Notes: generated from the letters alone by a model not told the origin. A DNA stretch of 64,000 bases from Limnephilus marmoratus (GCA_917880885.1 OU862923.1:20062770-20126769); one strand, 5' to 3'; positions 1 through 10,580 are shown, numbered from the stretch's first letter. Translations and numbers: made by a program.

Positions 1-782
1 GGGGGGCGGTTTTAGTCTCGCGCGGATCGGCCTTACCTTCTTTATGGACCTAAAATAGTGGAAGGTATTTAACTATTTTTTTGCAAACGTGGTTTTAAGC
101 TTTGAAGTATTTTTATCCCCGTAATTTACCCGCTGGCGTAAAATACGTAAGATTTTTGGGGGAAGCTATTGAGTAGGGTAAATTATTTATTACATTTTCG
201 GAATGCTAAATTACGAAAAAGTACCTACTGTTAATTTTTTTAAATCTTGTAACTAATGGGCTTGAAGCTTTAGTATTCGGCGTCGTGGTCGGTAGGCATT
301 CGCTAATAAGTTTTAAGACTTCGTGTCTAATAAGTCTTTGATTTTTAGGGTAGCTTTGTTTCTCTTTCTCCAACTCACAATGGGGCCGCTTAATGTAACC
401 CATTGATCGAAATTCAGAAAATCGAGTTTTCGTCATATTGAAGAAAGTATGCTAGTTTTAAAGTTCATTAAATTTTTCATAATTTTACAAAAGTATATCG
501 CCGTATTGACGGAAAGAGATTAGTTTGAACGGTTTTCGCAGCCACGTAAATTTCAACATTTTTCAAGTTAAAAAAATCAAAACCTCTCAAATTTTCAGGT
601 CCAAGTCAATATGGATAAGATGAATATGAACTTTTATTATATTATATTGGTTATTGATAACCTCACATGACAAATTTAAACAAAAAGGAATCCCTAATTA
701 GAATAAAATTTGTGTGAAAATATTCTAAACATCGCGTTATATAGATAGATGCTCGTATATTTCATATCACATTTAAATACTA
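1..782. other. Unassigned AT-rich sequence
   Basis: No gene, RNA or repeat boundary that I can support. A short open frame on the minus strand near 206-436 has no recognisable domain and no splice context. Confidence 0.4.
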
Positions 783-1820
783 CAGCCTTACTGAAAAACC
801 CAGTGAAAAATTTATTCAATTGACAAACGGCTATGATCTTTGAACGAAATTTGAAATTTTTGCAAAGTATTTTGAATGTTCTATATATTTCTTATTTTTG
901 AAGGTGTCGTAAAAACAAATACCATTTATGAAAACTAGATAAAATTACCTTTTAGATTTGTGTAATTGAAATACACTTTAGTTTTTAAAAACTGCCATAT
1001 ATTAAGATTCAAACGCGAAAAAAATGGATTTTTTTTTTACCAAAACATATTTGATGAAAGTGTACAGAAATTTATAAAAAAACAAAATTTAAAAAATACT
1101 GACCTTTTAAATAATGAATTTGGAACGAAACTGCCACCTCACTTTTTCCTCGTGCATACAATAAAAAAATAATAAAAAATTTCAAAGTTTTTTTATGGTC
1201 AAAAAACTAACCTAAAAAAATAATACCGACTTTTATAACAGATTTCTTGCAACTTTAAAACGTTAATTTCATTGATACGGTTAGGTACACATGTATTAGA
1301 TATTAATATTTAAAAAAAACACCACTTTTATGAAATTCACATAAAATAAAATACTTTAGAGGTAAATTTGAATTTTCATGTTTCACATAAAATACTTATT
1401 GACATTTCAATTTTCAAAGTATGATTATGGTTATTATAACTTGACTAAAACTTATTAAAAATCACAAAAAACACCGTAAATATATCAATTATGCGAATGT
1501 AATAGTGAATTAGTCATATTAATAGATATTACGATCAGATTTGTGTAATATTTCACACACACCCGCGAAGTGAGTTTTTTTTGGCGGTTTTAACGCGAAT
1601 GACGAATGCGAAGGCGCTACCATCTAGCGGTTCTGTAGGAAAACAAACAATTAAATTGTGTACAGTATGAAAAATTACATTGTTGCCAAACTTATAAAAT
1701 ACATTTTAAGAACAAATCTTATTAGTAATGTTATCGTGTTTTAGTGTATTTTTGTTTTATTCATGTTGCTGCAGCAACGCGGGTAATCGGGCGCGCTGTG
1801 GTTTTTTTTTAGTAACGCTG
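783..1820. mobile_element. Non-autonomous TIR DNA element, family 1, copy A
   Basis: The left end reads CAGCCTTACTGAAAAACC and the right end is its approximate inverse (AGTAACGCTG). A second copy at 41969-43141 shares the ends and much of the interior, for example the stretch just after the left end and the block around 860-1010. TA flanks both sides here and AA flanks both sides in the other copy, so a 2-bp target duplication is possible. No transposase is visible; the open frame at 966-1172 resembles nothing known and is probably chance. The superfamily is not decided. Confidence 0.7.
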
Positions 1821-2299
1821 TATGTATTCTTCAGTATCTTGGCTACTAAACTCAACTGAAAAAAAAATTCTTTCTTGCACCATTTATTTCATTTCGGTAT
1901 TTGAAGGTGAGTCAGTTTTCCTAAAATACGGTTCTAGTCACTGACATCTGTGAATCTGGTTTTGTATTCAGTGTGTTTTGTTTACAAGATTAGAATTATA
2001 TTTGATTAAAAATAATGCCTTGAAAAGTGTTTTTAAGAACTTAAATAATACGAAGGCTGTCCGTAAAATAAGATCTCCAAGGTGCTGCAGTCGCGAGGAA
2101 CAATTTTACGTGAGATCCGGCAACACTGGCGTGTAGCCTGGTTTCCCTATGCCAAATCCCCACTACGCTGCACTCTCTGCGACACTTAGTCTCGGCGTTG
2201 TAGCCGTTCACGATGGAGCTTCCGCTCGCCACACCCGCCAGGTGTGAATTATGCTCTAAAATTAGTTTTTTATACAAAGAACAAAACCCCGATAGAAAT
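1821..2299. other. Unassigned sequence with a GC-richer block
   Basis: About 2050-2270 is richer in G and C and begins with GGCTGTCCGTAAAATAAG, which looks like the edge of a repeat. No partner copy was found in the window. No gene is recognised. Confidence 0.3.
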
Positions 2300-2515
2300 T
2301 AATTCTCAGCTACTGCAGCAACTGCGAAGTATCAAACTCTAATCAAGGCTCCTATTGGTTGAGATATAAAACGGAAATGACACAAGGTCTGTACTCATTG
2401 GCGGCTTTTGATTATGACCTCATTTTTTAAGGCTCCTTGATTCTTCATTGGTTGACATTGTTTTGGTAAAGTTTCGCTTCTACCGCCTGTTAACTGCACT
2501 CGAGTTTTTGAAATT
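2300..2515 (-). repeat. Dispersed repeat arm shared with 8275-8520
   Basis: This stretch is the approximate reverse complement of 8275-8520. Both contain a block ending in GCGGTAGAAGCGAAACTTTA (read on the plus strand of the 8.3-kb copy) and a CAACCAAT-rich section. The outer arm also resembles the end of the family Z repeats at 3.6, 43.5 and 59.4 kb. Confidence 0.5.
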
Positions 2516-2607
2516 TTTAACAATACCTGGTAAAAATATGTGAATGTTTTTGCCCAGTTTTTTTTTTAGAACTTTAAAAGTTATTACTGCTTTACTTTAC
2601 AGGAACA

Positions 2608-2890
2608 CTAGCAGACCCGGCCACACGTTGCTGTGGCTTACTCAACCTTTATAACCAACACCATCTGTTAATTTGCATACACATCAAATTCACACTGCCC
2701 ACTTGCCAGCTGCCTGAATTGAATCTTTGAATTTCTCGACTTTTCTCTACTATAGTATGCATGTATTGTACCTATAAACCTTCCTCTTGAATCACTCTAT
2801 CTATTGGTGAAAACCGCATGAAAATCCGTTGCGTTAAAAGAACTAAGCGCACATACAGCGGGAGTGGCTTCATTTTATATTATGTAAAGA
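2608..2890 (-). mobile_element. Short non-autonomous Helitron
   Basis: Read on the minus strand, the element starts with TCTTTACAT, ends in CTAG, and sits between A and T as Helitrons do. Just before the end is a hairpin with the stem GCCACA/TGTGGC. The interior contains the phrase GATTTTCATGCGGTTTTCAC, shared with the copies at 18944-19247 and 48830-49106. At about 283 bp it carries no Rep/helicase gene, so it would need a helper element. Confidence 0.8.
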
Positions 2891-3637
2891 TTATTCCCTT
2901 AGGGCGTGTTTCACAAACAAACAAAAAAAAAATTATGTGATTCAAAAAAATTACATAAAGTTAAACTTATAAAAACATACCTTCAAAACTTACACTCGAA
3001 GAGTTAGGGGTGCGGAAGTCGAGATTAAACCCAATAATTACCCTTCAAAACAGAAACATGGCTTTCGCCTGAACTAAATCACCTGAAGAGCTAAGTTCTA
3101 ATGAAAAAAATTACACATGAAGCCAATAGTAATACTAAATGGAAAACGAAAACTACTGATTTTATTTCGTCCTAGATAGGGAGGAAAAAAATCAGAAATT
3201 TATGTGTTTTTATATATACGGATGGTAACAAAGGGTTTATATAATTCCAGCAAGTTTTTCTTTAATAGAACCAAGTGCAAGTAGTGGTGACAACAGTATA
3301 TTGTGTTCAAAAGGTAAAGACGTGAAGACCGTCTATCCTTGGTAAGTTGTTAATAAAATTCTCGAAAAAATAGCCTCTGAAATGGTTTGTGCATTTTGAC
3401 TACCTAATGTAATTTATATTATATTTTTGAAAAATATTTTTTGCACTAAATATATTAGACATTTCTAATGTTTTTTTTAATTCATTTTTCGTACCACGTC
3501 CATACTTAACTAAGAATCGAAAAACGTTTGATGTAATTGCAACCACTGATTTTATGCCAACTTTCGAGGTCGGTGGCTCCATTGTGTAACGTTTCGGACA
3601 TTCTTGCTCTGTCTAATGTATACATCTTCACTACATT
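2891..3637. other. Unassigned sequence
   Basis: AT-rich with no convincing coding or RNA feature. A short minus-strand open frame at 3400-3582 is not recognised. Confidence 0.4.
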
Positions 3638-3945
3638 TTTTAAGTGAAAATTTCTTTAGCACCGTTGTGATTTGAAAGTCGATGAAACGAAAAAGCGATA
3701 CTAAAAAGAGACAAACAGAGAGGTGGTATATACAAAAAAAAATTATATTGCATATATTGTAATATTATCTTGGTTAATACATAATTAAAAACAAAAAAAA
3801 TCTATAGGATTTAGTCTGCGAGAGAACGAGAAAGAATAATCGGTCTCCTCTTTCTTTGTACGGGGATTTCCATTCTTGTCTACTTTAGTTTTCTGAAGGT
3901 TTCACTCCTACCGCATGTGAACTGAACACTCCACACGCGGTAGGA
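3638..3945 (-). repeat. Family Z dispersed repeat, copy 1
   Basis: Reverse-complement relative of 43483-43695 and 59373-59622. All three share the block with GGAGACCG, the CTCGCAGGCTAAATCCT segment, the phrase around GTTTGTCTCTTTTTAGTG, and an end containing GCGGTAGAA. A non-autonomous DNA element is likely, but a target duplication could not be fixed. Confidence 0.65.
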
Positions 3946-3956
3946 ATTTTTTTAAA

Positions 3957-4552
3957 TGTGAATACCGCACATGAGTCCCAACTGGGGTTCAATTTGGGAG
4001 GCGGGAATGGGTACCACCGCCCCGGGAACACTTATTGGATAACCAACACCTCTGCTATAGGTCACTCCAAGTGGTTCGCTACGTTTGGTGATTTAGCAGG
4101 GGTGCCCGGGTTCATGGGGTGAGGTTTGTCTAGGTCTTGTAGGCGGATGACCAGGATACACTGAACCCCAGATTCCTACCCATCCCTTAAACCCTTTTTT
4201 TTCCCAGAACTCTCCTCTACTTCCTTTCCTTAAAAAAAAACCTCCACACAGCATCCCCAAAGATGACATAGGCTCGAGGGAAATTGTTTTCCTCGGAGCC
4301 TCCTGTGTGGAGCTCATATAAAAAAAAAAACCGCTCCCGCCTGGAGCCAGTGAAACTATGGCATCCCCAATTATATGTTTTGTGACTGAAGGTAAGGGGA
4401 GGGGAAGTATCTGGCTATTCAGACCTGGTCACCAAACGTTAAAGCTAAAATGGCTAAAGCCATTTTAAGAATCGTTTGAATTCTCAATTGTAGTTTTACA
4501 CCAGGGCGATGTGAGTATCTTCCACTCTGGAACGTGCCGCAAATATACTACA
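3957..4552 (-). repeat. Retroposon family Y copy, split by family X
   Basis: The reverse complement of this stretch matches the family Y copies at 30730-31008 and 45051-45315. They share the GAGTGGAAGATACTC start, the segment with GGCTATTCAGACCTGGTCACC, and the end with CCGCACATGAGTCCCAACTG. The Y match breaks after the CCCAACT-like end near 3985 and resumes near 4331. The inserted piece is the family X copy at 3986-4330. No protein is encoded. Confidence 0.65.
3986..4330 (+). mobile_element. Retroposon family X copy with poly(A) tail
   Basis: Order on this strand: a GGGAGGCGGGAATGGGTACC head, a GGGTGAGGTTTGTCTAGGTC middle, then a tail containing CCTCCACACAGCATCCCC and CCTCCTGTGTGGAG, then ten A residues. 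The tail matches the 3' end of the CR1/jockey-like copy near 44870-44945. The poly(A) tract and the insertion into family Y point to retrotransposition. X looks like a SINE-like element that borrows the tail of a LINE. Other copies are at 12707, 17848, 45795 and 46228. Confidence 0.7.
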
Positions 4553-6309
4553 TGTTATTTTGAATTAATTAATGGTGAAATATCACAAATTTTTCAAATA
4601 AAATTTATTTGCGATCGACGAGTTTATTATGCTCTCCGAAACCTTCGCTAAAAATGCAGAAAGCGCAATACAACTTTATACAATAAAAAAGTAAACATAT
4701 TTAATTGTCTTTATACGTTTTTAGTTACCTGTAAGGATTTTTTAAAACCGTCAGAGAGCCGTTAATACGAGTATTACAATGCATGTGGGGGAGCCGTCAC
4801 CCAGGTTGATACAATTTTAGTCAAATACTCCCAAACTCTTAATTCGTGGTGTTTAATGATTGTAAACACATACAAAGTATAGAATTTCAGCAATTTCAGA
4901 AGGTATAACATTCAATCATTTTAACTTCTTCGGCCAAGTGTGAAAACATATTTTTGTATGAAAAACCCGAATATAATATTGACCACCATAACACGGACAT
5001 GTGCCTAGCATGGTGGTCGAAAAATCCACAAATTATGTAACCATCAAAACAATGAAAAAAAGAAAAATAAAAAATACATGTATAACGTTGCGTTTTAAAT
5101 GTTTTAAGGACTTTGAACACGCTTTACTGTCAGCGTCGTTTACAACCTTCGTGCATTATATCACCTTAGAATAAACAAAAGCGGGGTCCAACGATTACGT
5201 TGTGAAATTCCACCCTCTACGGTTTTAACTTATTCATTTGTCCCTTTATGCCACGGGGTCGGCTTAAAATTATTTAACCCCTTTCATTGATTCATTGTAA
5301 CAAACCGTTCACCGGTGAAGCCTTATTTCTGAGGCCGTACTTTTGTGCCCGGAAAAGGAAGTGGTAAACTTGTTTTCTTGCATCCGGTCGGGTGACTTTT
5401 AATAATGCATGAGAGAGGCAGTGGCGCGAAACGTAGAGATTCGTGTTTTATGGTTTTTCGGAGAGTTGTAAATACAAATAGGTAGGTCCTATGTGAAAAG
5501 TAGAAATTGCTTTAAAATTGGAATATTATTGTGACACAATAGATGTTCTGTTCATTAGAATTGAATTTTCTTTAAATTACAACTGTGATTTCCATGTAAA
5601 GAGATGTTATTATATTTATATAATGAAAAATAAATAACTTCGTTTACACTACTATATAATTAACAATATCAACATGTTTTAATGACAATGTTATCTTCAT
5701 CAAGACAAGATGTTAATTTATTTATATTTTATTTTTGTTATGTTTGAAGAAGATGTTATGTTTAATTATTTACAGAACAAATAATGCCTTTAAATTCAAG
5801 ATAATTTTTTTTTAAATAATATGTATTATGTTGTTAAAAGAATATTAAGGTGGAAATAATTTATTGCGGTTTAATAAAATGTACGCTACGCTTATCACTT
5901 TAAACCATCTCATTGAACTGTTTTTCTTTAGTTCTTTAGCAAATTTTTGTTATTTCAGTTTAAATTTCAACCTATTTTATTATTTTCAGATGAGTTTTTA
6001 TAAACTTAGACAATTTTTTCGTGATATCGACCGGGATAACTGGATATTATTTTATTTTAAGTTTGGCTACGATCGTAGGAACCTACCCACTCAATGTTTG
6101 TACAGATCTTTTTTTTTGATTTTTTTTCTTCTTATAAATATAGCCTAAAGTTTTACCTTGAGATATGTATTTTGGGATACTGTGTAAAGGGTATTTTTAA
6201 GAAGTCGAATAGTTAACCTTGAATAGGAGGGAGAAAACGAAAATTTTGCAAATCGTGTTACGTCAAACATCCCGTTCTCGTTTGGCACACATTTGGCGTG
6301 TGTCCGATT
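4553..6309. other. Unassigned AT-rich sequence
   Basis: No gene recognised. Small open frames at 4896-5120 (-), 5864-6148 (+) and 6145-6333 (-) have low-complexity composition and no known domain. The region contains one shared stem-loop, listed separately. Confidence 0.4.
4975..5030. repeat. Stem-loop motif shared with 63770-63830
   Basis: GACCACCAT (4981-4989) and ATGGTGGTC (5010-5018) form a perfect 9-bp stem around a 20-nt loop. The loop and flank, including TGCCTAGCATGGTGGT and GAAAAATCC, recur in the extra segment of the repeat near 63770-63830. Confidence 0.6.
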
Positions 6310-7300
6310 ACACATCGGTGCCAAAGGGATCAATTATTATGCTTCTTAGGAGCACCTCTCATTAAAAAACAAACAATTCTCATAAGGCATCTGTGTTCAA
6401 AGATTGCATCGGTGCCAAAAGATCAAGTATTACCCTTATTCTTAGCAGCACCTTCCATTGAAAAACAAACAATTCTCATAAGACATCTGTGTTCTAAAGA
6501 TTGCATCGTTCCAAAAGGATCAATTATTACCCTTGTTCTTAGGAGCACCTTCCATTGAAAAACAATCAATTCTCATAAGACATCTGTGTTCTAAAGATTG
6601 CATCGTTGCCAAAAGGATCTATTTATTACCTTGCTCTTAGGAGCACCTTCCATTGAAAAACAAACAATTCTCATAAGACATCTGTGTTCTAAAGATTGCA
6701 TCGTTGCCAAAAGGATCTATTTATTACCTTGCTCTTAGGAGCACCTTCCATTGAAAAACAAACAATTCTCATAAGGCATCTGTGTTCAAAGATTGCATCG
6801 GTGCCAAAAGATCAAGTATTACCCTTATTCTTAGCAGCACCTTCCATTGAAAAACAAACAATTCTCATAAGACATCTGTGTTCTAAAGATTGCATCGTTC
6901 CAAAAGGATCAATTATTACCCTTGTTCTTAGGAGCACCTTCCATTGAAAAACAAACAATTCTCATAAGACATCTGTGTTCTAAAGATTGCATCGTTGCCA
7001 AAAGGATCTATTTATTACCTTGCTCTTAGGAGCACCTTCCATTGAAAAACAAACAATTCTCATAAGACATCTGTGTTCTAAAGATTGCATCGTTCCAAAA
7101 GGATCAATTATTACCCTTGTTCTTAGGAGCACCTTCCATTGAAAAACAAACAAATCTCATAAGACATTTGTATTCTAAAGATTGCATCGTTGCCAAAAGG
7201 ATCAATTATTACCCTTGCTCTTAGGAGCACCTTCCATTGAAAAACAAACAATTCTCATAAGGCGTCTATCTGTGTTCTAAAGATTGCATCAGTCCGGAGT
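6310..7300. repeat. Satellite: ~97-bp unit, about ten copies
   Basis: Each unit contains GCACCTTCCATTGAAAAACA, then a CAATTCTCATAAGACATCTG phrase, then a GATTGCATCG phrase. Successive units start about 96-98 bp apart. At least three sequence variants alternate in the order a-b-c-c-a-b-c-b-d, so a block beginning near 6371 recurs almost unchanged near 6760 (offset about 389 bp, four units). The open frames here exist only because some units are 96 bp and keep frame; they are not genes. Confidence 0.92.
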
Positions 7301-7334
7301 CCGGATCTATCAGAACAACTGCCCGCGTCAGCAA

Positions 7335-7930
7335 AAGACTCATTATTTTTTTTTATTCAATTTTATTCCAGTAAAAAGAAAATTACATTTTTACTTATTT
7401 AACTCGAAATAATTAAACACATTAAACTAACATAAATATAACAATACAGCGCTATTCTATGTCATTACTTTAAATTTTTTTTAAATATACCCAGCTTATT
7501 TTCGTTTTTAAAGTCATTTGGGATGCAATTATATAATTTGCCCCCTTCGTAACCAATGGATTGTTTACCATAGTTAGTGTGGATGGTGTTTAAATGTATG
7601 TTATCGTGTTGTTGTGTAAAGTGTTTGTGTACTTGGGACGTTTTAATGAATTCAGTGTTTATGTACGAGTGTACGAGTACGAGTGTATGTACGAGTTTAT
7701 TTTGTAAATAAGGAGACACGTATTGTATTCATATAGTTTTCTTAATGTTAATAGTTTTGTTCCCATATATAATGTTTTTGTGGATGTTCTGGGCTTGTAG
7801 TGAAACAGTTTTTTGATTACCTTGTTTTGTTATCTGTAATGCATTTATGTATGCATGATATGCATTTCCCCAGATTTCAATCAAATAATTTAAATGTGAG
7901 TGTACGAGACTATAATATATACCTTTTTAA
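7335..7930 (-). pseudogene. Non-LTR retrotransposon relic, C-terminal reverse-transcriptase region
   Basis: Reading the minus strand in more than one frame gives a YYSLVHSHLNYLIEIWGNAY-like segment near 7800-7925. This matches the post-catalytic part of jockey/CR1 proteins; compare TYYALIHSHLSYLVSIWG in the element at 57 kb. The relic then ends with the family's usual C-terminus (HLNTIHTNYGKQSIGYEGGK, then LYNCIPNDFKN) near 7465-7610. The T-rich stretch at 7345-7375 is compatible with an A-rich tail. Frameshifts make it dead. The catalytic domain is missing, so this is a 5'-truncated copy. Confidence 0.75.
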
Positions 7931-7984
7931 AATGTATTATTATGTTTTTAAATATTGCTATAACTTTGTGGTTATCCATTCTAC

Positions 7985-8270
7985 GTAAACGAGACAATAT
8001 TACCGTGTTTGAACAACTATTTTTTTTGTATATGCCGATCGGTTTCGGAACAACGGTTCCTTCCTCAGTGCGGCGAAATATACTATTTTGACATTACAAA
8101 ACAATTGTTGAACGTATTGTATTACTGAAGAGTTATATTATTATTTGAAGTGGGAATGGAGGCGTGCCTAGGAATTAGTTAACAGTGGGGAGGGGGGAGA
8201 AAGTAGAACGGATGGTGAAAGGGAACATATCCAAGATGGGACTGTAAGATAATAACTTTGAAGCCTTAAA
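7985..8270 (-). mobile_element. Penelope-like element 3' region, copy 1
   Basis: On the minus strand it carries GGAACCGTTGTTCCGAAACC preceded by CTGAGGA, and resembles the sequence downstream of a GIY-YIG remnant at 34880-35110. The shared parts include the segment before the TTCCGAAACC motif and the line around ATATGTTCC. It lies inverted to the copy at 8521-9015. No coding sequence remains. Confidence 0.6.
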
Positions 8271-8274
8271 TAAA

Positions 8275-8520
8275 TAAAAAAATCGAGTGCGGTTCACACG
8301 CGGTAGAAGCGAAACTTTACCAAAAACAATCTCAACCAATAGGAGCTTTTAAAAGTATGGTCATAATCAAGCGGCCAATTAGCGCAGACCTAGCGTCATT
8401 TCCGTTTCATATCTCAACCAATATAATCAAAGCGATCAATGAGCGCAGTGTGATGCTTCGCAGGTGCTGTGATGCGTCATTTCCGTTTATAAATCACAAC
8501 GAGGCTAATGAAGTTTCACT
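8275..8520 (+). repeat. Dispersed repeat arm between two inverted Penelope-like ends
   Basis: Approximate reverse complement of 2300-2515. It contains GCGGTAGAAGCGAAACTTTA and two CTCAACCAAT blocks, suggesting a small internal duplication (CATTTCCGTTTCATATCTCA and a related copy about 75 bp later). Confidence 0.5.
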
Positions 8521-9015
8521 TCAAATAATTCCTGTATAATAAATAATAAGTCCATTATCAAACAGTAAAACATATTTTTCACACACCCTAATCCCTGGTC
8601 GTGCCTCCACCCCCACTTCAACTGTTAGTAATTGTAGTGAACGTATATCTTGCAGTATGAAAGAGACATGCGTGTATGAGTGAGACAGCATGCAGAACGT
8701 ATAAAAGGCGTGAATGTTGTCCATTCGTCCTCTCTTTGCATTCAGTCTTCCTACGAAGCACCTCTGTACAGAATCTCGGAATAAACCACAATAGTCTACC
8801 CACGACTTATTATTGTCAACCTCACCCTGTACTGAGATCACCATCACAAGGAATCTGGATCCATACAACGGAGTCCAGAGGTAATGATGATAACCGGCCA
8901 CGGTCATCACAGTAATAAATTATTTTCACCTGTTGTTTTGTAATATCAAGTTAGTATATTTTACCCCGAGGAAGGAACGTTTGTTCCGAAAGTGGTCGGC
9001 GTATATTAAAAAAAA
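8521..9015 (+). mobile_element. Penelope-like element 3' region, copy 2, split by a solo LTR
   Basis: Plus-strand relative of the copies at 7985-8270 and 34880-35110, ending with GAGGAAGGAACGTTTGTTCC then GAAAGTGGTCGGC near 8968-9000. The match stops at 8632 and restarts at 8912, where a solo LTR is inserted. With the minus-strand copy at 7985 it forms a tail-facing inverted pair. Confidence 0.6.
8633..8911 (+). mobile_element. Solo LTR with 5-bp target duplication
   Basis: The 279-bp block begins TGTAGTG and ends ATCACA, the TG...CA form of LTRs. It is flanked by the direct repeat GTAAT (8628-8632 and 8912-8916), as left by a retroviral-type integrase. Inside are a TATAAAA box at 8700-8706 and an AATAAA polyadenylation signal at 8780-8785, in the right order and spacing for U3-R-U5. 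No internal gag-pol is present, so recombination between two LTRs probably removed it. Ty3/gypsy and Bel-Pao are both possible; the direction follows the TATA and polyA signals. Confidence 0.82.
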
Positions 9016-9106
9016 AAGTATTGTGGCTCACAAAAAGGAATGTTGTTTCATTTACTTATTATATTATTACTTTTCCACTGTAAATTTTTCTAAATGTTTC
9101 ATAAAG

Positions 9107-9437
9107 CCGGTTTACATTATTCCAGTACAGCGATCGAATCCAGCACTGGATTACTACTGGAATAATGTAAACCGGCACTGGATCCAGTGAGAAATCCAGT
9201 GCAGAAACTGGATTGGCGGTATACTTTTGAATCCAGCACGGCCATTCCTGCGCTACTGGAATCATGTAGACGGCCAATCTAGTGCCATTTTTTAGTGCTG
9301 ACAGAACAATTGTACAGGAAACACGTGTTGTTTGTTTTTGCGGATTTTTACATGACTGGAATCATGCAGACGATATCGCCAGCCCGGTCCATTCCAGTCC
9401 AGCGCTACTCGGTTACTGGACTGATAATGTAAACCGG
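9107..9437. mobile_element. Foldback MITE with CCGGTTTACATTATTC ends
   Basis: The left end CCGGTTTACATTATTCCAGT faces the right end ACTGGACTGATAATGTAAACCGG-type sequence. A further copy of the right end lies inside at about 9157-9180, and ACTGGAAT motifs recur through the element, so it is a nest of short palindromes. About 331 bp, no open frame of note. A target duplication was not resolved. Confidence 0.7.
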
Positions 9438-9786
9438 ACATTAAATTGATATTTTGGTTTCTTAATTTAACACTCGGGTTACTTAGGGCATACTATGTAC
9501 CCCAAATACTTATAAAACCTATATTTTGTCTTTTCATAAATTAAATACTCACGCTTGTAAACTTACTGTAATATTTCTTTGTCGGATGTTTTCTATTAGT
9601 ACCGCATAATAAATTTAATAATAAATTCGAATAAAGTAATGCCCTTTTAAACATTTTATTTTACTTAAATTATTGTATTACAGATTAATAATCCACTCAC
9701 AGTACAAGATGCACACAAAAGTTTATTGTTATTTGATGGGTAAATAAATATAAAGTTATGTAAGGTTAGAGGTGTGTTGTCCTGAT
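9438..9786. other. Unassigned sequence
   Basis: AT-rich; nothing recognised on either strand. Confidence 0.4.
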
Positions 9787-10480
9787 AAGCCCTGGCGCAA
9801 ATTGAGCCCAGTCCACGCATGTCCACGCACAGCACCGCGTGACCGAAACCCAGCCTACGTACACGTTTTTTTAATAGTAGCGCATATTTAACACAGCCCA
9901 CACCCACACCATGAACCCACTTCTCGCAGTATGCAAGATGACAGCATTAAGGCAACAACTTCTTGTCGATTTACAATCTGAGTCTGAGGATGACGAAAGA
10001 TTCATATTGCACCTACTCAGCAAAAAAAAAAAGTAAAACGAATGAGTATTCACGAAAAAGAGAGGGTCATGGGGAGTTTAAGTTATCCAGTAAAGTTTCA
10101 GACGGTGTGTTTAAAAAATCGTTTAGGTTAAACAGAAGTCAGTTTAGTGAGGTTCATGCAATAATTAAAAAGGATATCACTCGTCGAGGGTGTAACGCAC
10201 AAAAGCATATTGGAAGTAAAGAAAAACTAGCAGTATGTATGAGGTAAATGTTTAGAAATTAAATATTGATAGAGAAATACTTAGGTAGATAGGGACACAC
10301 GATCCACGAAACTGTGTCGAAAGCACAACACGCCCACGCGCGACGAAGCTTGGGACTGGACTGGCCGTGGAATGTGTTTAATATGCGCCGCTCCGACAGA
10401 AACCATGTTCTACAAAATAACCACGCGTGTGCTGTGCAAGAACTGTGCGTGGACTGGCCGTAATTTGCGCCAGGCCTATG
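9787..10480. mobile_element. Harbinger-related element bounded by inverted sequences
   Basis: GCCCTGGCGCAAATTG near 9788 is the inverse of AATTTGCGCCAGGC near 10462-10478. Inversion continues inward through a GTCCACGCA block and a GCGCATATT block. A transposase fragment lies between them. An exact target duplication could not be seen, and a SINE abuts or overlaps the right end. Confidence 0.5.
9938..10244 (+). pseudogene. PIF/Harbinger transposase N-terminal fragment
   Basis: An ATG at 9938 opens MTALRQQLLVDLQSESEDDE, which runs into an 11-A tract near 10021-10032 where the frame slips. The next frame continues with GEFKLSSKVSDGVFKKSFRL, then NRSQFSEVHAIIKK, and ends at KEKLAVCMR. That pattern (a F-x-x-x-F-R-x-x-x-x-x-F stretch followed by a K-L-A-V-x-x-R motif) is the usual N-terminal region of PIF/Harbinger transposases, which precedes the DDE nuclease. 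The DDE part is absent. The fragment ends at a GTAAAT that could once have been a splice donor or may simply place a stop codon. Non-functional as read. Confidence 0.7.
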
Positions 10481-10580
10481 ACATAGTTCCTGAGTTCGAT
10501 TCCCATTTGCGACCTTTACTTTTTTATTTTCTGTGTCTTGTTCGATTTCAAGTTTCATTTAATGATAAAATATAATACCT
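10445..10580 (+). mobile_element. tRNA-derived SINE, copy 1
   Basis: A box-B-like GAGTTCGATTCCC at about 10492-10504 is followed by a body with TTTTTATTTTCTGTGTCTTG and a CATTTAATGA tail. The body matches copies at 25855-25990 and 32293-32440. The 5' part with box A is unclear here. Confidence 0.6.

Noticed and set aside
206..436. 76-codon minus-strand frame with plausible composition
   Set aside because: No homology recognised, no splice or promoter context.
6298..6947. Two plus-strand open frames with repeated RHLCSK motifs
   Set aside because: They follow the 97-bp satellite and stay open only where units are a multiple of three.
6310..7300. CRISPR-like array
   Set aside because: Units are fully repeated without unique spacers and the genome is eukaryotic.
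8521..8915. Overlapping frames of 79-129 codons
   Set aside because: They lie across a solo LTR and Penelope-like 3' sequence and have no domain.
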